Part shown: piece after piece, positions 1 through 11,644 of the stretch
Position numbering within the stretch: position 1 is the stretch's first letter
How the letters are laid out: every line of letters starts with the position of its first letter
Source: Adenophora triphylla var. japonica
Lineage: Eukaryota; Streptophyta; Magnoliopsida; Asterales; Campanulaceae
Assembly: GCA_022495995.1 (NCBI GenBank)
Contig: JAFEMH010001461.1
Span: 248,001 to 312,000, forward strand
Length of the DNA: 64,000 nucleotides
Direction: 5' to 3'
Program-made: the position numbers and the translations under genes
Notes under the pieces: model-generated
The model's input: only the letters and a program-made list of their open reading frames with translations
What the model was told of the DNA's origin: nothing
Databases searched by the model: none

Positions 1-74
1 AATGTTAGTAATTGTTATGACTTTCGTTAATTTTCTAACGAAAATTCTAACAAGCTCAAATTGGAGCACTTACA
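1..74 (-). repeat. End of an LTR (same family as the 23.0-35.9 kb element)
   Basis: The first 74 bases match the ends of the two LTRs at 24794-24867 and 35873-35946 almost base for base, ending in CACTTACA where the others have TACTTAC(A/G). The rest of this LTR lies left of the window. Strand follows the transcriptional direction inferred for that family from its gag on the - strand. Confidence 0.85.
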
Positions 75-775
75 GTAGGCAGGATGACTCTGTTATAGTG
101 AGGTTATCGGGACTACATTTCCCATCATTTACCATCCCCTTGCTTGTTCAGAGGCAGTATGGATACCCACAGCAGGCTGTTGATGGGTTCAGAGAGCAGA
201 TGGCCCGGGATACCGTTCCTCTTGACATGACTGATATCCAGACTCTCAAGTTCTTTGCCAGGGCTTTTTCAGGAGCAGCTTTTCCCGCTCATACGTTGAT
301 ACGGAAGACCCGGGGAATCACTTATCTGTCCACCAGGTACCTCATCTGGTACGGGGAGCAGATGGGACCAGTTCAGCACACCATTGAGGCACATTGCAGA
401 GGGATCCGAAGAGGAGACCAATCTAGCCTGGAGTTACGCGATGCTGAGGCACAGGCTGACCCCGACAACGTGACCGATGATTCGACAGCGGATTTCGAGA
501 GGCTCGTAGAGAGGAGAGCCAAGATGAGGAATGACCCTGAAGTTATGGCTCGGAGGACAGCTCTGAGAGAGGAGAGAGTTGCCCAGGCGGCGCTGAGAGC
601 TGTCGGATTGGTTGACTCACCGACTCGTATTATTCCTGAGCCGGGGCGACGGGAGACAGAAATGTTAGGGATAGTGAAATTACCCGGATCCGAGAGGCAG
701 CGCGATCGCGCCCCGGCATCTGGCATCTTTCCCGTTGGAGCGGTTGTCTCGCCGTTTTTGTTTTCGCATTCGTAG
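75..775 (+). CDS. Orphan reading frame, unknown protein, next to LTR sequence
   Basis: An open frame of about 233 codons runs from the LTR end to a stop at 773-775. I do not recognise a domain with certainty. The protein has a hydrophobic start (HFPSFTIPLLVQRQYGYPQQ), then a charged, Arg/Glu-rich second half (ERLVERRAKMRNDPEVMARR) that may be helical. The pattern PLLxxRQYGYPQ followed by a charged tail is reminiscent of the C-terminal part of plant retrotransposon ORF1/DUF7745-like proteins, but this is only an impression. There is no start codon of its own near the beginning: the frame opens inside the LTR, so it is probably a 5'-truncated fragment interrupted by the LTR element. Its last 10 or so codons overlap the likely start of the next LTR. 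Confidence 0.35.
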
Positions 776-1610
776 AGTCGCCACGCCATTTTTATTAAGC
801 CCAAAACATTGAAAAAGGGCACGCCTTAAAGATAATTTTAAACTGTTTTTGTGTGATGAGATTTTGAGTTCGGAGGTCAGATGACTCCTCGGGAAGAGAA
901 TATTAGAATATTAGAGCTCACCCGAGTCGCCTCGTATACATGAGTCTTTCGATACCCCTCTTTCTTTAAAAGTTGTGTGTATGTGTGTGTGTATGTGCTT
1001 TTTTAAAAATGCATGCTGAATATGATGTCTACATTGTATGCTATGTATTGAAAAGAATTGAAATAGTTTGGGAAGGAAGCCTTACAAATGTTGGTTTGTG
1101 TCTGTCTTCCGCTGTGGAATAGTGTTTGAGTGTGAATAGTGCTCCGGGATGGACCGGGATTGCTTCGGGATGTACCGGTGTCTGCGGACAGAGCTTCGGC
1201 GTGCCTCAGGGTTGTTGATTGTACTCGGGCGGAGGTTCGACGTGCCTCAGGAGTGTTGGTTTTACTCGGGCAGAGGTTTCGCGTGCCTCGGGAGTATTGG
1301 TTGTACTCGGGAAGAGCTCCGGCTTGCTTCGGGATGCCTCGGGATTGTCCGGCAGGGCTTCGGGATGGATCGGGATGCCTCGGGATGCACCAGAATGCCT
1401 CAAGATGGACCGGCAAGGCTTCGGGATGCCTCGGGAGTGCCTCGGGGCAGCTCGGGAGCGCTCGGCAGGGCTTCGGAGCGTCTCGAGGGGGCTCGGAAGG
1501 CCCCGGAGGGAACCGAAAGGGACCGGGAGTGCCTCGAGAGGACTTAGAGGAGAGCCTGGAGGCTGGGGGGAGAGATGAGAGAAGGGAGGAGTGAAGAAAA
1601 TGAGAGGGGG
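745..1610. repeat. Diverged LTR, left part (split by CACTA element)
   Basis: From about 771 the sequence follows the start of the LTR at 23002: GAGTCGCCACGCCATTTTTATT, then TTCGGAGGTCA, CGGGAAG, CCTCGTA..GAGTCTT and a GT-rich run. The likely TG start is near 745. It breaks at the CACTA insertion (GGG at 1608-1610) and resumes at 9027, where it ends in GGGGTACTTACA at 9381, the same end as the other LTRs. Together the halves give about 1.2 kb. I found no clear 5-bp duplication around it, so it may be a truncated element or a solo LTR. Confidence 0.6.
1139..1560. repeat. Degenerate GC-rich tandem repeat inside the LTR
   Basis: About 420 bp of imperfect short repeats of the type GCTTCGGGATG / GCCTCGGGAGTG / GACCGGGA. 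The block stays open in several frames on both strands purely because of its composition; I see no protein in it. It ends before the CACTA terminal inverted repeat. Confidence 0.7.
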
Positions 1611-1628
1611 CACTACAAGAAACAGGCT

Positions 1629-2126
1629 TATTTACGGCGGTTAAAATCCGCCGTAAATAATACGCGCCCCGCCGTATATAGTATTTACGGCGGACTAGCC
1701 GCCGTAAATAGACCCCCGTATAAATCATCGCCGTATATACTATATACGGCGGGACAACCGCCGTATATACTATATACGGCGGATATACCACCGCCGTATA
1801 TAAATGGAATACATACGTATAAAATGGCGTATTTGAGTGATCTTTATACGGCGGAATGTGTAACCGCCGTAAATAAGAGACGAGTCGTCCGCTCCGTAAC
1901 GAGTCGTCCCAGCGTTTGCACCCCACCGGGTTCCCTCGTCCAAACGAGTCGTCCATGGCCATTTTATACGGCGGTTACATTATATCCGCCGTAAATAACT
2001 AAATAGGGACGACTCGTCCACCATGGCACGAGTCGTCCCATTTACACCCCCTATCGTTCCCTCGTCCCCCTTTGGGCACGAGTCGTCCTTAGGTTTATAC
2101 GGCGGATTTAGTCACCGCCGTAAATA
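1629..2126. repeat. Left subterminal palindrome array of the CACTA element
   Basis: Many copies of TTTACGGCGG and TATACGGCGG alternate with their complements CCGCCGTAAATA and CCGCCGTATATA, spaced by 5-20 bp, so neighbouring copies form hairpins. A second motif, ACGAGTCGTCC, recurs about six times between 1881 and 2088. Subterminal arrays of this kind bind the accessory TnpA-type protein in En/Spm elements; that role is inferred here. Confidence 0.85.
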
Positions 2127-2411
2127 AGCCTATTTTTTTTTTCCCTGACTTTGTATAATTCATTTTCCCCAAAAATACGTTCACAAAAACCAAATTCAAC
2201 CCGTACACACACAATATAACCAAAACTACACAAATGCAATCAATATTTACAATCTACATATTAACACAATTAATGTTGAATGTATCGGAGACATAATAAC
2301 CATTATACAAAAAGTTATTAGTTGTTGAATGTATCCAAAATACAACAATGTCTAAAATCCACAACACCTATTCATTACCGTCATTTCCACGTCGTTCCAT
2401 CCAACAACGTT
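2127..2411. other. CACTA interior, no gene seen
   Basis: AT-rich sequence between the left subterminal array and the 3' end of the second CACTA gene. I see nothing coding; it is probably 3' untranslated sequence. Confidence 0.5.
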
Positions 2412-3840
2412 TCAATTCATCAATTTGTTGTTGTAACTTAAGGCGATTCTCTCATCAAGTTGTTGTTGTAATCGCTCCTCAAGTCGTTGTTGTAACCGTC
2501 GGCGTTCCTCCTCATTTTTTCGGCGTTCCTCCTCAAGTTGCCTTTCCATATCTCGCTTCCGACCCCCGCCACCGCCTCCATTACACTGCCCGAGAAGGTT
2601 GGGATTTACCAAACACCTTAGTTTTGTTCGGACCGCCTCCCATACATCGAACTCTCCCATGGTCATCGAGCCAAACATACCAATAAAAATATTTTCACGC
2701 GCCGCAGAGAGTTTTGTTGCTCCTCCGGCGGCTCCTCATTTGCATCATTAAGCGTTTCTTTGTAACAAAAACAACATGTTCAATATAAATGTTTTAACTT
2801 TAATTAATATTATGAAAATGAAGTTAGAAATGAAAAAAGTATTCTATAGAATAACAAAGCGAAAACGAGAAAAGGTTGAAACTTTAACTTACAATCATTT
2901 GAGTGGTTTCTTGATCTGCGGGTGTTTTGCCGTGCGCGTATGTATGAAAACGCTTAGCGATCGGTTGGTAATCCCTTGTCGCCTCTCTACAATTTATAAT
3001 AGAATCATTTGACCAAAAAAATATATTTATATACGATACAAAAAGAAACATTAATTGAATTGACAGCGAGAACTAAATTGAACGATGACAAACCTCTTTG
3101 ATGACTTTGGAATGGGACGTTTTCCGGTCCTATTCGAGCACGATTGCTTTTCTCGATTCAATTTATTTGTTTCGATATTTCCTGGAAAAAAAAAAGATAA
3201 TATTAGTATTAATTTGACTACTTATATAAGACATTCACGATAATAGATTGAGATTAATTTGAAATATACCCGAGCCTTGGGCGTACCCACATCGCAACAA
3301 GTGCAGCCCATTGATTCGCAACGCACCCACGGGGTGGGTGAGCCAATGCGTCTTGGGCGGATTCATACATCTTATAATCTTGTTTCAGGCGAGTAATAAT
3401 ATTCATAAGCTGAGTCAATATTCATAACAAAGTCATAAGCTGAGTAATATTCATAAGCCGAGTAATACTTATTATATGCTTGTCTCACATTGTATTTCCA
3501 GTCACGCCACGCTTTAGCGAGAGAAAGAACCATAACCGAGTAATACTCCGGAGGAGCATTTGTATTTTCCTATATACACAATTCAACAAAGAAAAAAAAA
3601 AACAATTGTTAGAGAATCATAAGACTTTTGACTACGTACTAGAGATTTATGTAAGAAATATGGATTACAACTTACCAGAACGTCATTCCATACGTTAGTT
3701 ATGCACTCGTGGTCCATCTGAGACCACTCTCTAGTTAATGGGAAATGTTCCCCATTTTTAGCAAAAATTCCTATCTGAGTAGCTAATTGTGCCATTTCCC
3801 CACCAACTGGTTGACCATAATTATTCCATATTATGATCAA
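2412..3840 (-). pseudogene. Second CACTA gene, Transposase_24-type (TnpA-like), decayed
   Basis: Two pieces are recognisable on the - strand. At 3840-3583 the frame reads YGQPVGGEMAQLATQIGIFA followed by an NGEHFPLTxEWSQM-type stretch, the pattern of the plant Transposase_24 family (PF03004). At 2678-2412 a Gly-rich linker is followed by a coiled coil rich in Glu and Arg (EEERRRLQQRLEERLQQQLD), typical of the C-terminus of these proteins. Between them, around 3380-3240, a short stretch reads like the AHPP/HT-type core of the same family but is broken. Introns or frameshifts separate the parts. In En/Spm-like elements the second protein binds subterminal repeats and helps TNP2; the role here is inferred from family and position. 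Confidence 0.6.
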
Positions 3841-3867
3841 TCTCTCTTTACCCCATTTGGCGGTTGG

Positions 3868-6800
3868 TTATGCTAATATGAATGGTTCATCACCAACTCG
3901 ATTATCCTTATACAACTTGTGATTGAAGTTTACAAGAGTAAATTTTTGCTCATCTTCCATCTTGCCTGTCCGGTTATCAACCCAATCACATTTAAACAAT
4001 ACAAATCTTATTGAGTTGCTATAACGAATTTCAAGGATCTCAATCAACTCCCCGTAGAAGTTAACATCCCCTACAATGGGATTATTATCCTTTCGGCTTG
4101 CAAAACTTGTCACACTTGCATTCAGCATGACTCCACTATTTTGAGTTTTCCTCCGTCTATCGACATCCTTCACTCGAAATCGAAAACCATTTATTATGTA
4201 AGACTTATACCGCCTCGCATCCATATGAGGACCCAATGCAAGACTCGTAATTCTTTCGGGCACTACATCTTTAAGTCGTGCATACCTTTTATAAAAAACA
4301 AAATTTAATAAGAAAATATTTAAAACGATAAATTGAAACTATTATATGAAGGTGGTTTTATACTTACATAATCCTTAAACCGGCTAACAAACTTATCATT
4401 ATGTTCTTTCTCTATAAGATGTCGTTGATTACGAGGTAATGTCTCCCTCAAATGTACACGATGCATTCGAGATCGAAAATATGAATTAAGTATTAATTTG
4501 AAATATAAAAAGATATAAGGAATGTAAGCCTCATGTAAGGAATCACTTACTCTAGGTATTGTTCAACATCTTCAAAGATTGAAAAGCACATATCTATGCG
4601 CTTGTACTCGTGTGATGTAATCATGGGTAATTACCTCTTCTTTTACTACAAAGCGGCCTAACTCATCACCTTCATCATCATTTCTTCTAGGACGATTGGA
4701 CTTTGTCTCAATGTCATCCAAATATTGCGTACAAAAAGTCATGCATTCTTCACCACAATTGCCTTAGCTATGGAGGCCTCGGGATGGGCTCGATTTCGAA
4801 CATATAATTTTAATGTAAGTAGAAACCTACAAAAACATTTACTTATGCTAAAGCGGATGTAAAAAGGAATTTAACTTTTTCAAAGTAAATTTAATATGGA
4901 TGTACCTCTCTCTGGGATACATCCAACGAAATTGTATTGGGCACTGCTAGCAAGGCCTCCTCGGCTAAATGCACCGGCAAGTGCTCCATAACATCAAAGA
5001 AAATGCGGTGGGAATATTTTCTCGAGAGCACATAGTGTGACGGCCATCCGATCTTGTATCTTTTCGAGATCGGCAAGTGTATTCACCTTTGAGGATAATT
5101 GCCTAAAGAAATTTGCCAACTCAATGATGGCTTTTACAACAGTAGGCAACGCTTTTCGAGCGACTAAAGTGGAGTAGTTGTTGGAGCAAAATATGACTAT
5201 CATGGCTCTTAAGACCCCAAATAGCTCTTTCCTCTAGATGTACACAACGAGATATGTTTGACGAGTAGCCATCGGACTTTGACTCCACTTTAGAACTTTC
5301 AAGAATGTGTCTTTATGCTTCTTACTCATTGTAAAGAGCCGGAGGCATAATATCTTTGCCGGATGGAAGCTTTTGTAGATGCAATGGTTTCCGAATGTTC
5401 ATCACTTTTAGGTCTTTTCTTGCTTTATCATTATCTTTTGATTTCCCCCATGAGTACCTAAGCAGTATGTAGCACATTATCACACACATTTTTTCAATGT
5501 GCATAACATCAAGATTATGACGAACATGATTATTTGCCCAATAAGGCAACTCAAAGAAGATACTCCTCTTTTTCCAATTGTGACACAACTTAGGAACCTT
5601 TCTTTTCTCCAACTTGGCTTGTTGCTTCTCACCCTCTTCTCTTTTCCTCTTTTTAATAACATCTTCTATTTTATACTCTGTTTCCATATTTTCAACTTGT
5701 TTAAGCAATTTTGTTCCAAACAATAACTTGGGCTTATCTCTCACTTCATGAGTACCATCAAAAGAGCCTTTATCCTTACGAAAAGCATGACTCCTAGGCA
5801 AGAAGCGTCGATGACCAATATAACAATACTTGCCACCATGATCCAACCATCGTGCTTGAGGTCTCACATTGCAACAAGGGCAAGCATATTCACCTTTAGT
5901 GCTCCATCCGGACAACATTGCATATGCGGGAAAGTCATTTATTGTCCATAATAGTGAAGCTCGTAAAGTAAACAACTCGTTCCTTGATGCATCATAAGTT
6001 GATATACCATCTTCCCACAATTCCTTCAACTCATCAATTAACGGTTGGAGATACACATCTATCTTGTTGCCCGGCCCTTTTGGGCCTTGAAGTAAGCACC
6101 GACAAGAAGAAATATGGCTGTTTCATGCATAACCAAGGTGGAAGATTGTATGGCATAAGCAACCTGGCCCAAGTAAATCTTGTGAGATATAGTCATTGTT
6201 ACGAAAGGATTAAATCCGTCGAGATGCTAATCCCAATCTAACATTTCGAATTTCACTTGAAAATAATGGATAACGTTCATCGAATTCCTTCCACGCACGA
6301 GAGTCTGCGGGATGCCTCGGCACACCATCGTCTATTCTTTTCTCGGCATGCCATCTCATGAGTGTCGCGGTCTTAGATGACCAATACAACCTTTGCAACC
6401 TTGGCTTTAAGGGAAAATACCAGACTTTCTTCATCGCTACCTGCTTGGGAAGTTTATTCTTGCCACTTGTTTCCGCACCTTCACCGCTACCCCCTTCTTC
6501 TTGTTGCTTATATCTAGAGGCTCCACAAATTTCACATTTAGTAAGTTTTTCGTTTCATTTCGAAACAACATACAATGATTAATGCACGCGTCCCACGTTT
6601 TATAACTAAAACCCAAATCCGCGGTCATCTTGTACGCCTCACGATAGGAACTTGGCACTTTCGGCGCGAGGCAATGCCACTAATGAAAATTTTTAATAAA
6701 GAAGTAAATCCCTTATCGGTCACTTTCGATAATTAGCCTTCCAGTGCATAAGTTCTACAATAAATGAGAGTACTTGTAAACTTATCACACCCTTCCCACA

Positions 6801-7238
6801 AGGCTTGATCGGCATCTCTCAAAAGTCTAAGAAACTTTGCGGTGGATGCATCGATTGTACGATTTCTTCAATTCTGGTGGTTACTATCCGGCATACCCAT
6901 CCCTTCATGTACCATTCGCCTCATACAATCTTGCACGCCCAATTCAATTTCAATGCCATCTTCAGTTGTCCTATCATTATTATCATTCTTACGCGCCGAA
7001 ATGTACTCTTCCCCGTGCCTAATCCAATTCTTGAAATCTTTTTGAAATCCCACTGCAATACAATGTGATCTCACGGTTGCACGGTCTTCTTGGTAACGAT
7101 TTGCGCATTTTTTACAAGGACAATATATTTCTTTAACACCAACAGACTTTTTGAGAATGCAAAATCGAGAAAGTTGTCAACCCCAGACAAATACTCATTT
7201 GAAATTCGATTATCCAAATCAATCCAACTTTTGTCCAT
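3868..7238 (-). pseudogene. TNP2-type CACTA transposase, frameshifted
   Basis: Four domains lie in the normal order on the - strand. The start is ATG at 7238, opening MDKSWIDL, with a transposase-associated domain (PF13963) down to about 6868. The TNP2 core (PF02992) covers 6658-5322, with the family signatures TADLGFSYKTWDACINHC, YDASRNELFTLRASLLWTIN, FPAYAMLSGWSTKG, CPCCN and HNLDVMHIEK. DUF4218 follows at 5203-4891 (FFRQLSSKVNTL..DLEKIQDRMAVTLCALEKIFP, then MEHLPVHLAEEALL). DUF4216 closes it at 4263-3868. The frame is lost several times, for example near 7145 and 6500 and between the domains, and at least one gap between DUF4218 and DUF4216 may hold an intron. The protein would cut and join the CACTA ends; this copy cannot encode it whole. 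Confidence 0.85.
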
Positions 7239-8760
7239 ATATGACTTGACTTGATATTTTTAACGTTAAAATACAACCTATATATAAGACCGAGAGACAC
7301 AAATTTTAGAATAAAAATAAACTCATAAACAAACATAGTCTAAATATGTACAACTTTTGGCTCGATATAGATAATATACATTGTTGGAGCCTAGCCTATT
7401 AGTCGAACTTGGGCCCGTGATATAGTATAACCCTATGACAACATTCATTCGTTCTCTCTCACAAGCCCCCTAATTGAGAAGCTAATTTAAGGAACTAGGT
7501 TGATGTGCAAAAGAATATGCACATGCAACAAAAGATTTGAAACTATTTATAGGAACTAGGTTGAAGTGCGCAACATTATTTTTTGAAGTGCGCAACACCA
7601 ACATATGGACTAATAGATTGAGATTACGGGCACACTAGAGTTAAGGGAATTTACAAGGTTTGCCTTAGTTCAACAACAAAGTTGAACTAAGGCGAGTATA
7701 AAGCAAGACTATCACCAATGAATGAAAAAAGCATTCTGATTCACAATTAACAAGACTATCACCACACAGTGGTAAAGCCACCTCAACCTATTTTACCTAA
7801 TTTTTGAAAAATGTCATTTCACTACTTTCAAATATTATCGGGTGAGTGGAAATACCGAGAACAATTTCTAATGACTAAAGAGCCATCGGGACTTGTTTAC
7901 TGTAACGAGTTTCCATCTCTGAACACTACTATTAGCTTGTAACAGAAAGACATGATAACAAGAAGAGAGCTACGAGACTACCATTTTTTTAATAAATGTG
8001 GACAATAGGAGAACGAAAATTAGGAATTCAGCATATGCGTGAAGAAACTTACACGGCTTTGATTTAGAATCGCTTTTAATGAGAGAAATCATTTTAACGG
8101 TGGAGGGATTTTCACTACATTATTTCACGAAATACATTTTTTAAGAATGTGACAAAGTCATAATTTGGATGGAAACTTAAAATACGGTATCTACTCGAAT
8201 TAGGAATGATAAATGGAACCAACAATCTCTTCACATATACCAAATGGTCATGTTTCTGTGACAACCAAATCGGCTTGGACAAGCTAAAACATGAATAAAC
8301 TAAATAACTACACACTTGAACTAAGGCGGGGTATAAACGAGGGTCCGAGTCACTATTTCTTCGACATAAATAGAAACACACATAACTCATGACACCAAGA
8401 ACAAAAAAACCCAGAAATTAAAAGTAAATTAGAAAAGGGGAAAGAAATGTATACCTAATTGTTGTTGATTGAAGAAATCAAAGCTCAATTTAAATTTGGA
8501 GGAGAGAGAGGCGAGTGAGATACGCTAGAGGAGAGAGAAAGAGGGCGAGTAAGAAATCAAAGGGAGACCAAGAACAATAAAAACCAAAAAATTAAAAGTA
8601 AATACCAACCGTTCTTCCAAGGGCGATTTGGAGGAGAGAAAGAGATCTTCGTTGGTTGCCCTAGCTATGGAGATTTCGTGCCACTAGGCTCTTGCTATGG
8701 AGGAGAGAAAGAGAGGGAGAGATACTGTGGCCCGAATAGGGAAATTTGGTTTCCCGGTAT
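7239..8760. other. CACTA 5' non-coding region
   Basis: No convincing coding sequence. The stretch lies upstream of the transposase start on the - strand, so it should hold its promoter and leader. 8495-8720 is AG-rich (GGAGAGAGA runs) on the + strand. Short direct repeats occur (GGAACTAGGTTGA at 7489 and 7552). Confidence 0.5.
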
Positions 8761-9008
8761 TTAATAACATTTACGGCGGACGCGTATAAACCGCCATAAA
8801 TAGTTAACTATATACGGCGGCTACTTATAAACCGCCGTATATAACTTCGATCTCATACGTATTCATGTGAAATATACGTATTTACTTATTTACGGCGGTC
8901 TAGACCGCCGTATATATTAATTATATACGGCGGTAGATATAACCGCCGTATATATATGATTATATATGGCGGACGCGTGTCCACCGCCGTAAATGAGCGC
9001 CGTAAATA
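8761..9008. repeat. Right subterminal palindrome array of the CACTA element
   Basis: TTTACGGCGG/CCGCCGTAAAT and TATACGGCGG/CCGCCGTATATA pairs as at the left end, about ten motif copies in 250 bp, ending just before the terminal inverted repeat. Confidence 0.85.
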
Positions 9009-9026
9009 GCCCCTTCTCTTGTAGTG

Positions 9027-9381
9027 GGGAGCCCTCTATTTATAGCCATGGAAAAACTGCAAAGTGGTCCGCGCGGACCATCTTAAGAAAACCAAATTTT
9101 TGGTTTTTCAAGATTTAAGGGAATCTCGTGGACTTTAAGAGGATTTTGCAATTATGTTGTCTGGGTGCAAAGTGGTCAGCGCGGATCAATATGCAGACCA
9201 GATATTTTTCGTAATTCCCAAAAAGTCTTTTTGCCTTATTTTATCCCAGAGGGGTCCTACCTTGGTTTGGTAGGTGGTTTTGGGGTTTTTGAAGGTTACG
9301 GGTGTTCGGGATCACGTTTGTGTGAGTCCGCGATATTTCCCGTGCGTCGGATGGGAAGCGATCCAGATTGGGGTACTTACA
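9027..9381. repeat. Diverged LTR, right part
   Basis: Continuation of the LTR interrupted at 1610. It holds TCTATTTATAG near 9036, two copies of a GCAAAGTGGTC(C/A)GCGCGGA motif (9058 and 9168), and ends in GGGGTACTTACA at 9381, like the family's other LTRs. Confidence 0.6.
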
Positions 9382-9751
9382 CACCCGAAATGGACAAATA
9401 AATCACAAAGAACTCAAGAACAAATCTGCAAATTTGAAGCTCTATAATCCTCTCTCAATTGCAAATAGTGATAAAAGAGTAAAAAGGAGGCGGGTTTTGG
9501 TTTATATACCCAGATTTAAACGGGTACGGGTCGAATAAATCGGGTAAAGGCGTTGTCGCCTCCCTCGCCATAAATGTTCTAGAGAGTCCAAGACGAATGT
9601 CAGATCTCGATATCCGCGCCCATCATTGTCGATTTAACTGGTGGGTAATGAAGTGTCTTATGACACGTAAAGAGACTGTTCGTATTCGTTTAATCTCAGA
9701 TAGAGCACCACTTCTTCCTCGGCATAGCCGAGCTAAGAAGTCGGGGGCCAC
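9382..9751 (+). repeat. 3' internal end of a Tat-like gypsy element with polypurine tract
   Basis: The sequence resembles 42450-42786 of the outer gypsy element: GGGTTTTGGTTTATATACC, CTGTTCGTATTC and finally the purine-rich AAGAAGTCGGGGGCCAC directly before an LTR. Everything upstream of this 3' part is missing or outside the match. Confidence 0.6.
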
Positions 9752-10510
9752 TGAACGGTATAAACTGAGGTACGAACGTGGATCGGGGCGAGCAAAGCCC
9801 AATGAATTGGGCCCAAAATATAAACCATATAAGTCTCAAGTACGATAAAGAGAGTGGGCTTTCCTTACCTTTGCTCGTCTAACGCCTTCATTCCTCGTCA
9901 TTCACACTATGTCGACCTAGATATAGCATAACAGATCATGACTAAGGCCCAACAAAAATGCATGCCGACAAGGCATAATCATATAGGCCGAGCAAGGCAT
10001 CCTTTGAATACGAGGAGCCCCTCCTCGCCTGTCAACAAAATAAGGAAATGGGCTTCCCTGTCCTTCACAACTCTCTTCCTCGGCTCACTTTAAGTCGACC
10101 AGACCATATATGACGAGGAGATCTCATTCAAGGCGCACGTGCAGAATATGTTGCCTAATTCTAATCAAATAAGGAATGTGAATAGTTATAATTCTCCTAG
10201 AATTATAACCTTATCTCACACCCTTTCTTATTCAACGAGTACTCTACAATGTTATGCCTATATAAACAAGGCATAATTCACATTATTTTGGTAATGCGTC
10301 TTTTGACTCCAAAACTTTTGTCAATTGATTTCTTTTTTTAAAGACAAATACTTACTCTCACACCGGAGTGCCTTCGACGGTGAAGCCCCGGCTTAGTTTA
10401 CGTTTATATTCTTCTTTTTCGAACTATTCAATCATATAAAATACAACATGACACTGAATTTAGGATAATACGGACGTTACATTTTTGATATCATTAGATT
10501 ACATTCTTCA
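9752..10510 (+). repeat. Diverged Tat-like LTR
   Basis: Starts TGAACGGTATAAACTGAG like the LTRs at 17774 and 42787, and shares the CCGAGGA-type motifs, TATATAAACAAG (TATA box near 10259), CTCACACCGGAGTGCCTTCG and CCCCGGCTTAGTTTACGT. The end near 10510 (..TTCA) is less certain because identity fades after 10420. Its length of about 759 bp fits the 755-756 bp of the related LTRs. Confidence 0.7.
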
Positions 10511-10513
10511 ACC

Positions 10514-11153
<640 letters not shown>

Positions 11154-11314
11154 TCTATAGTATAAAACAAAATCCTCCCATGAACAGTTTTTTGAACAGT
11201 TACAATCGGCGAAATTTTCATTTTGCCCTTAAAAAAATTTTAATTTAAAAAAAAAATTTAAAAAAAAAATTTTAAAAAAAATCTCACGTGGCCTTGGACA
11301 TGGGCATGTGCTAG
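11154..11314 (+). mobile_element. Short Helitron-like element (candidate)
   Basis: Begins TCTATAGTATAAAAC directly after an A and ends ..ACATGGGCATGTGCTAG directly before a T. A TC start, a CTRR end (CTAG), a small palindrome (ACATG-GG-CATGT) just before the end and insertion between A and T are the marks of plant non-autonomous Helitrons. There is no coding capacity. Confidence 0.45.
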
Positions 11315-11345
11315 TTAGTAATATGATGGGGTTAGTAATAACATA

Positions 11346-11644
11346 CTCCCTCCGTCCTAGGAAATTCGTCACTTTTTACCCAAAATGGCGTCCCGTTTGA
11401 AGCGTTACCTTTCCTAAAATGAAAATGTTTTATTAATATTCTATTACACCCACTCACTATTCCCTCCACTCATTCTCTCTCCTAAAACACTATTACACTC
11501 ACAACACTTTTTAAATTTACTATTTCATCCACTAATTCTCTCTCCTCTTTTCAAATTACACTCATAACATTTTTTCTTCTCACTTTTTTCCTTAATTTGC
11601 GTGTCGGGCCTAAAATGGCGACACTTTTCTTGGGACGGAGGGAG
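11346..11644. mobile_element. Stowaway MITE
   Basis: Terminal inverted repeats CTCCCTCCGTCC and GGACGGAGGGAG with TA duplications at 11344-11345 and 11645-11646. About 299 bp and non-coding: a Tc1/mariner-derived MITE. Confidence 0.92.

Larger units (their letters stand above)
1611..9026 (-). mobile_element. CACTA (En/Spm) DNA transposon, 7.4 kb
   Basis: The element starts with CACTACAAGAAAC at 1611 and ends with the inverted copy ..TTCTCTTGTAGTG at 9026. It is flanked by GGG on both sides (1608-1610 and 9027-9029), the 3-bp target duplication expected for CACTA elements. Subterminal arrays of GGCGG/CCGCC palindromes lie just inside both ends. Both decayed genes are on the - strand: a TNP2-type transposase (7238 to 3868) and a second Transposase_24-type gene (about 3840 to 2412). 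Frameshifts and stops make it non-autonomous now, although both ends are intact and could still be recognised by a related transposase. It sits inside an LTR. Confidence 0.93.

Noticed and set aside
1003..1962. 319-codon open frame on the - strand across 1003-1962
   Set aside because: It runs from LTR through a GC-rich tandem repeat into the CACTA terminal array; low-complexity Pro/Arg/Tyr-rich peptide from repeat composition.
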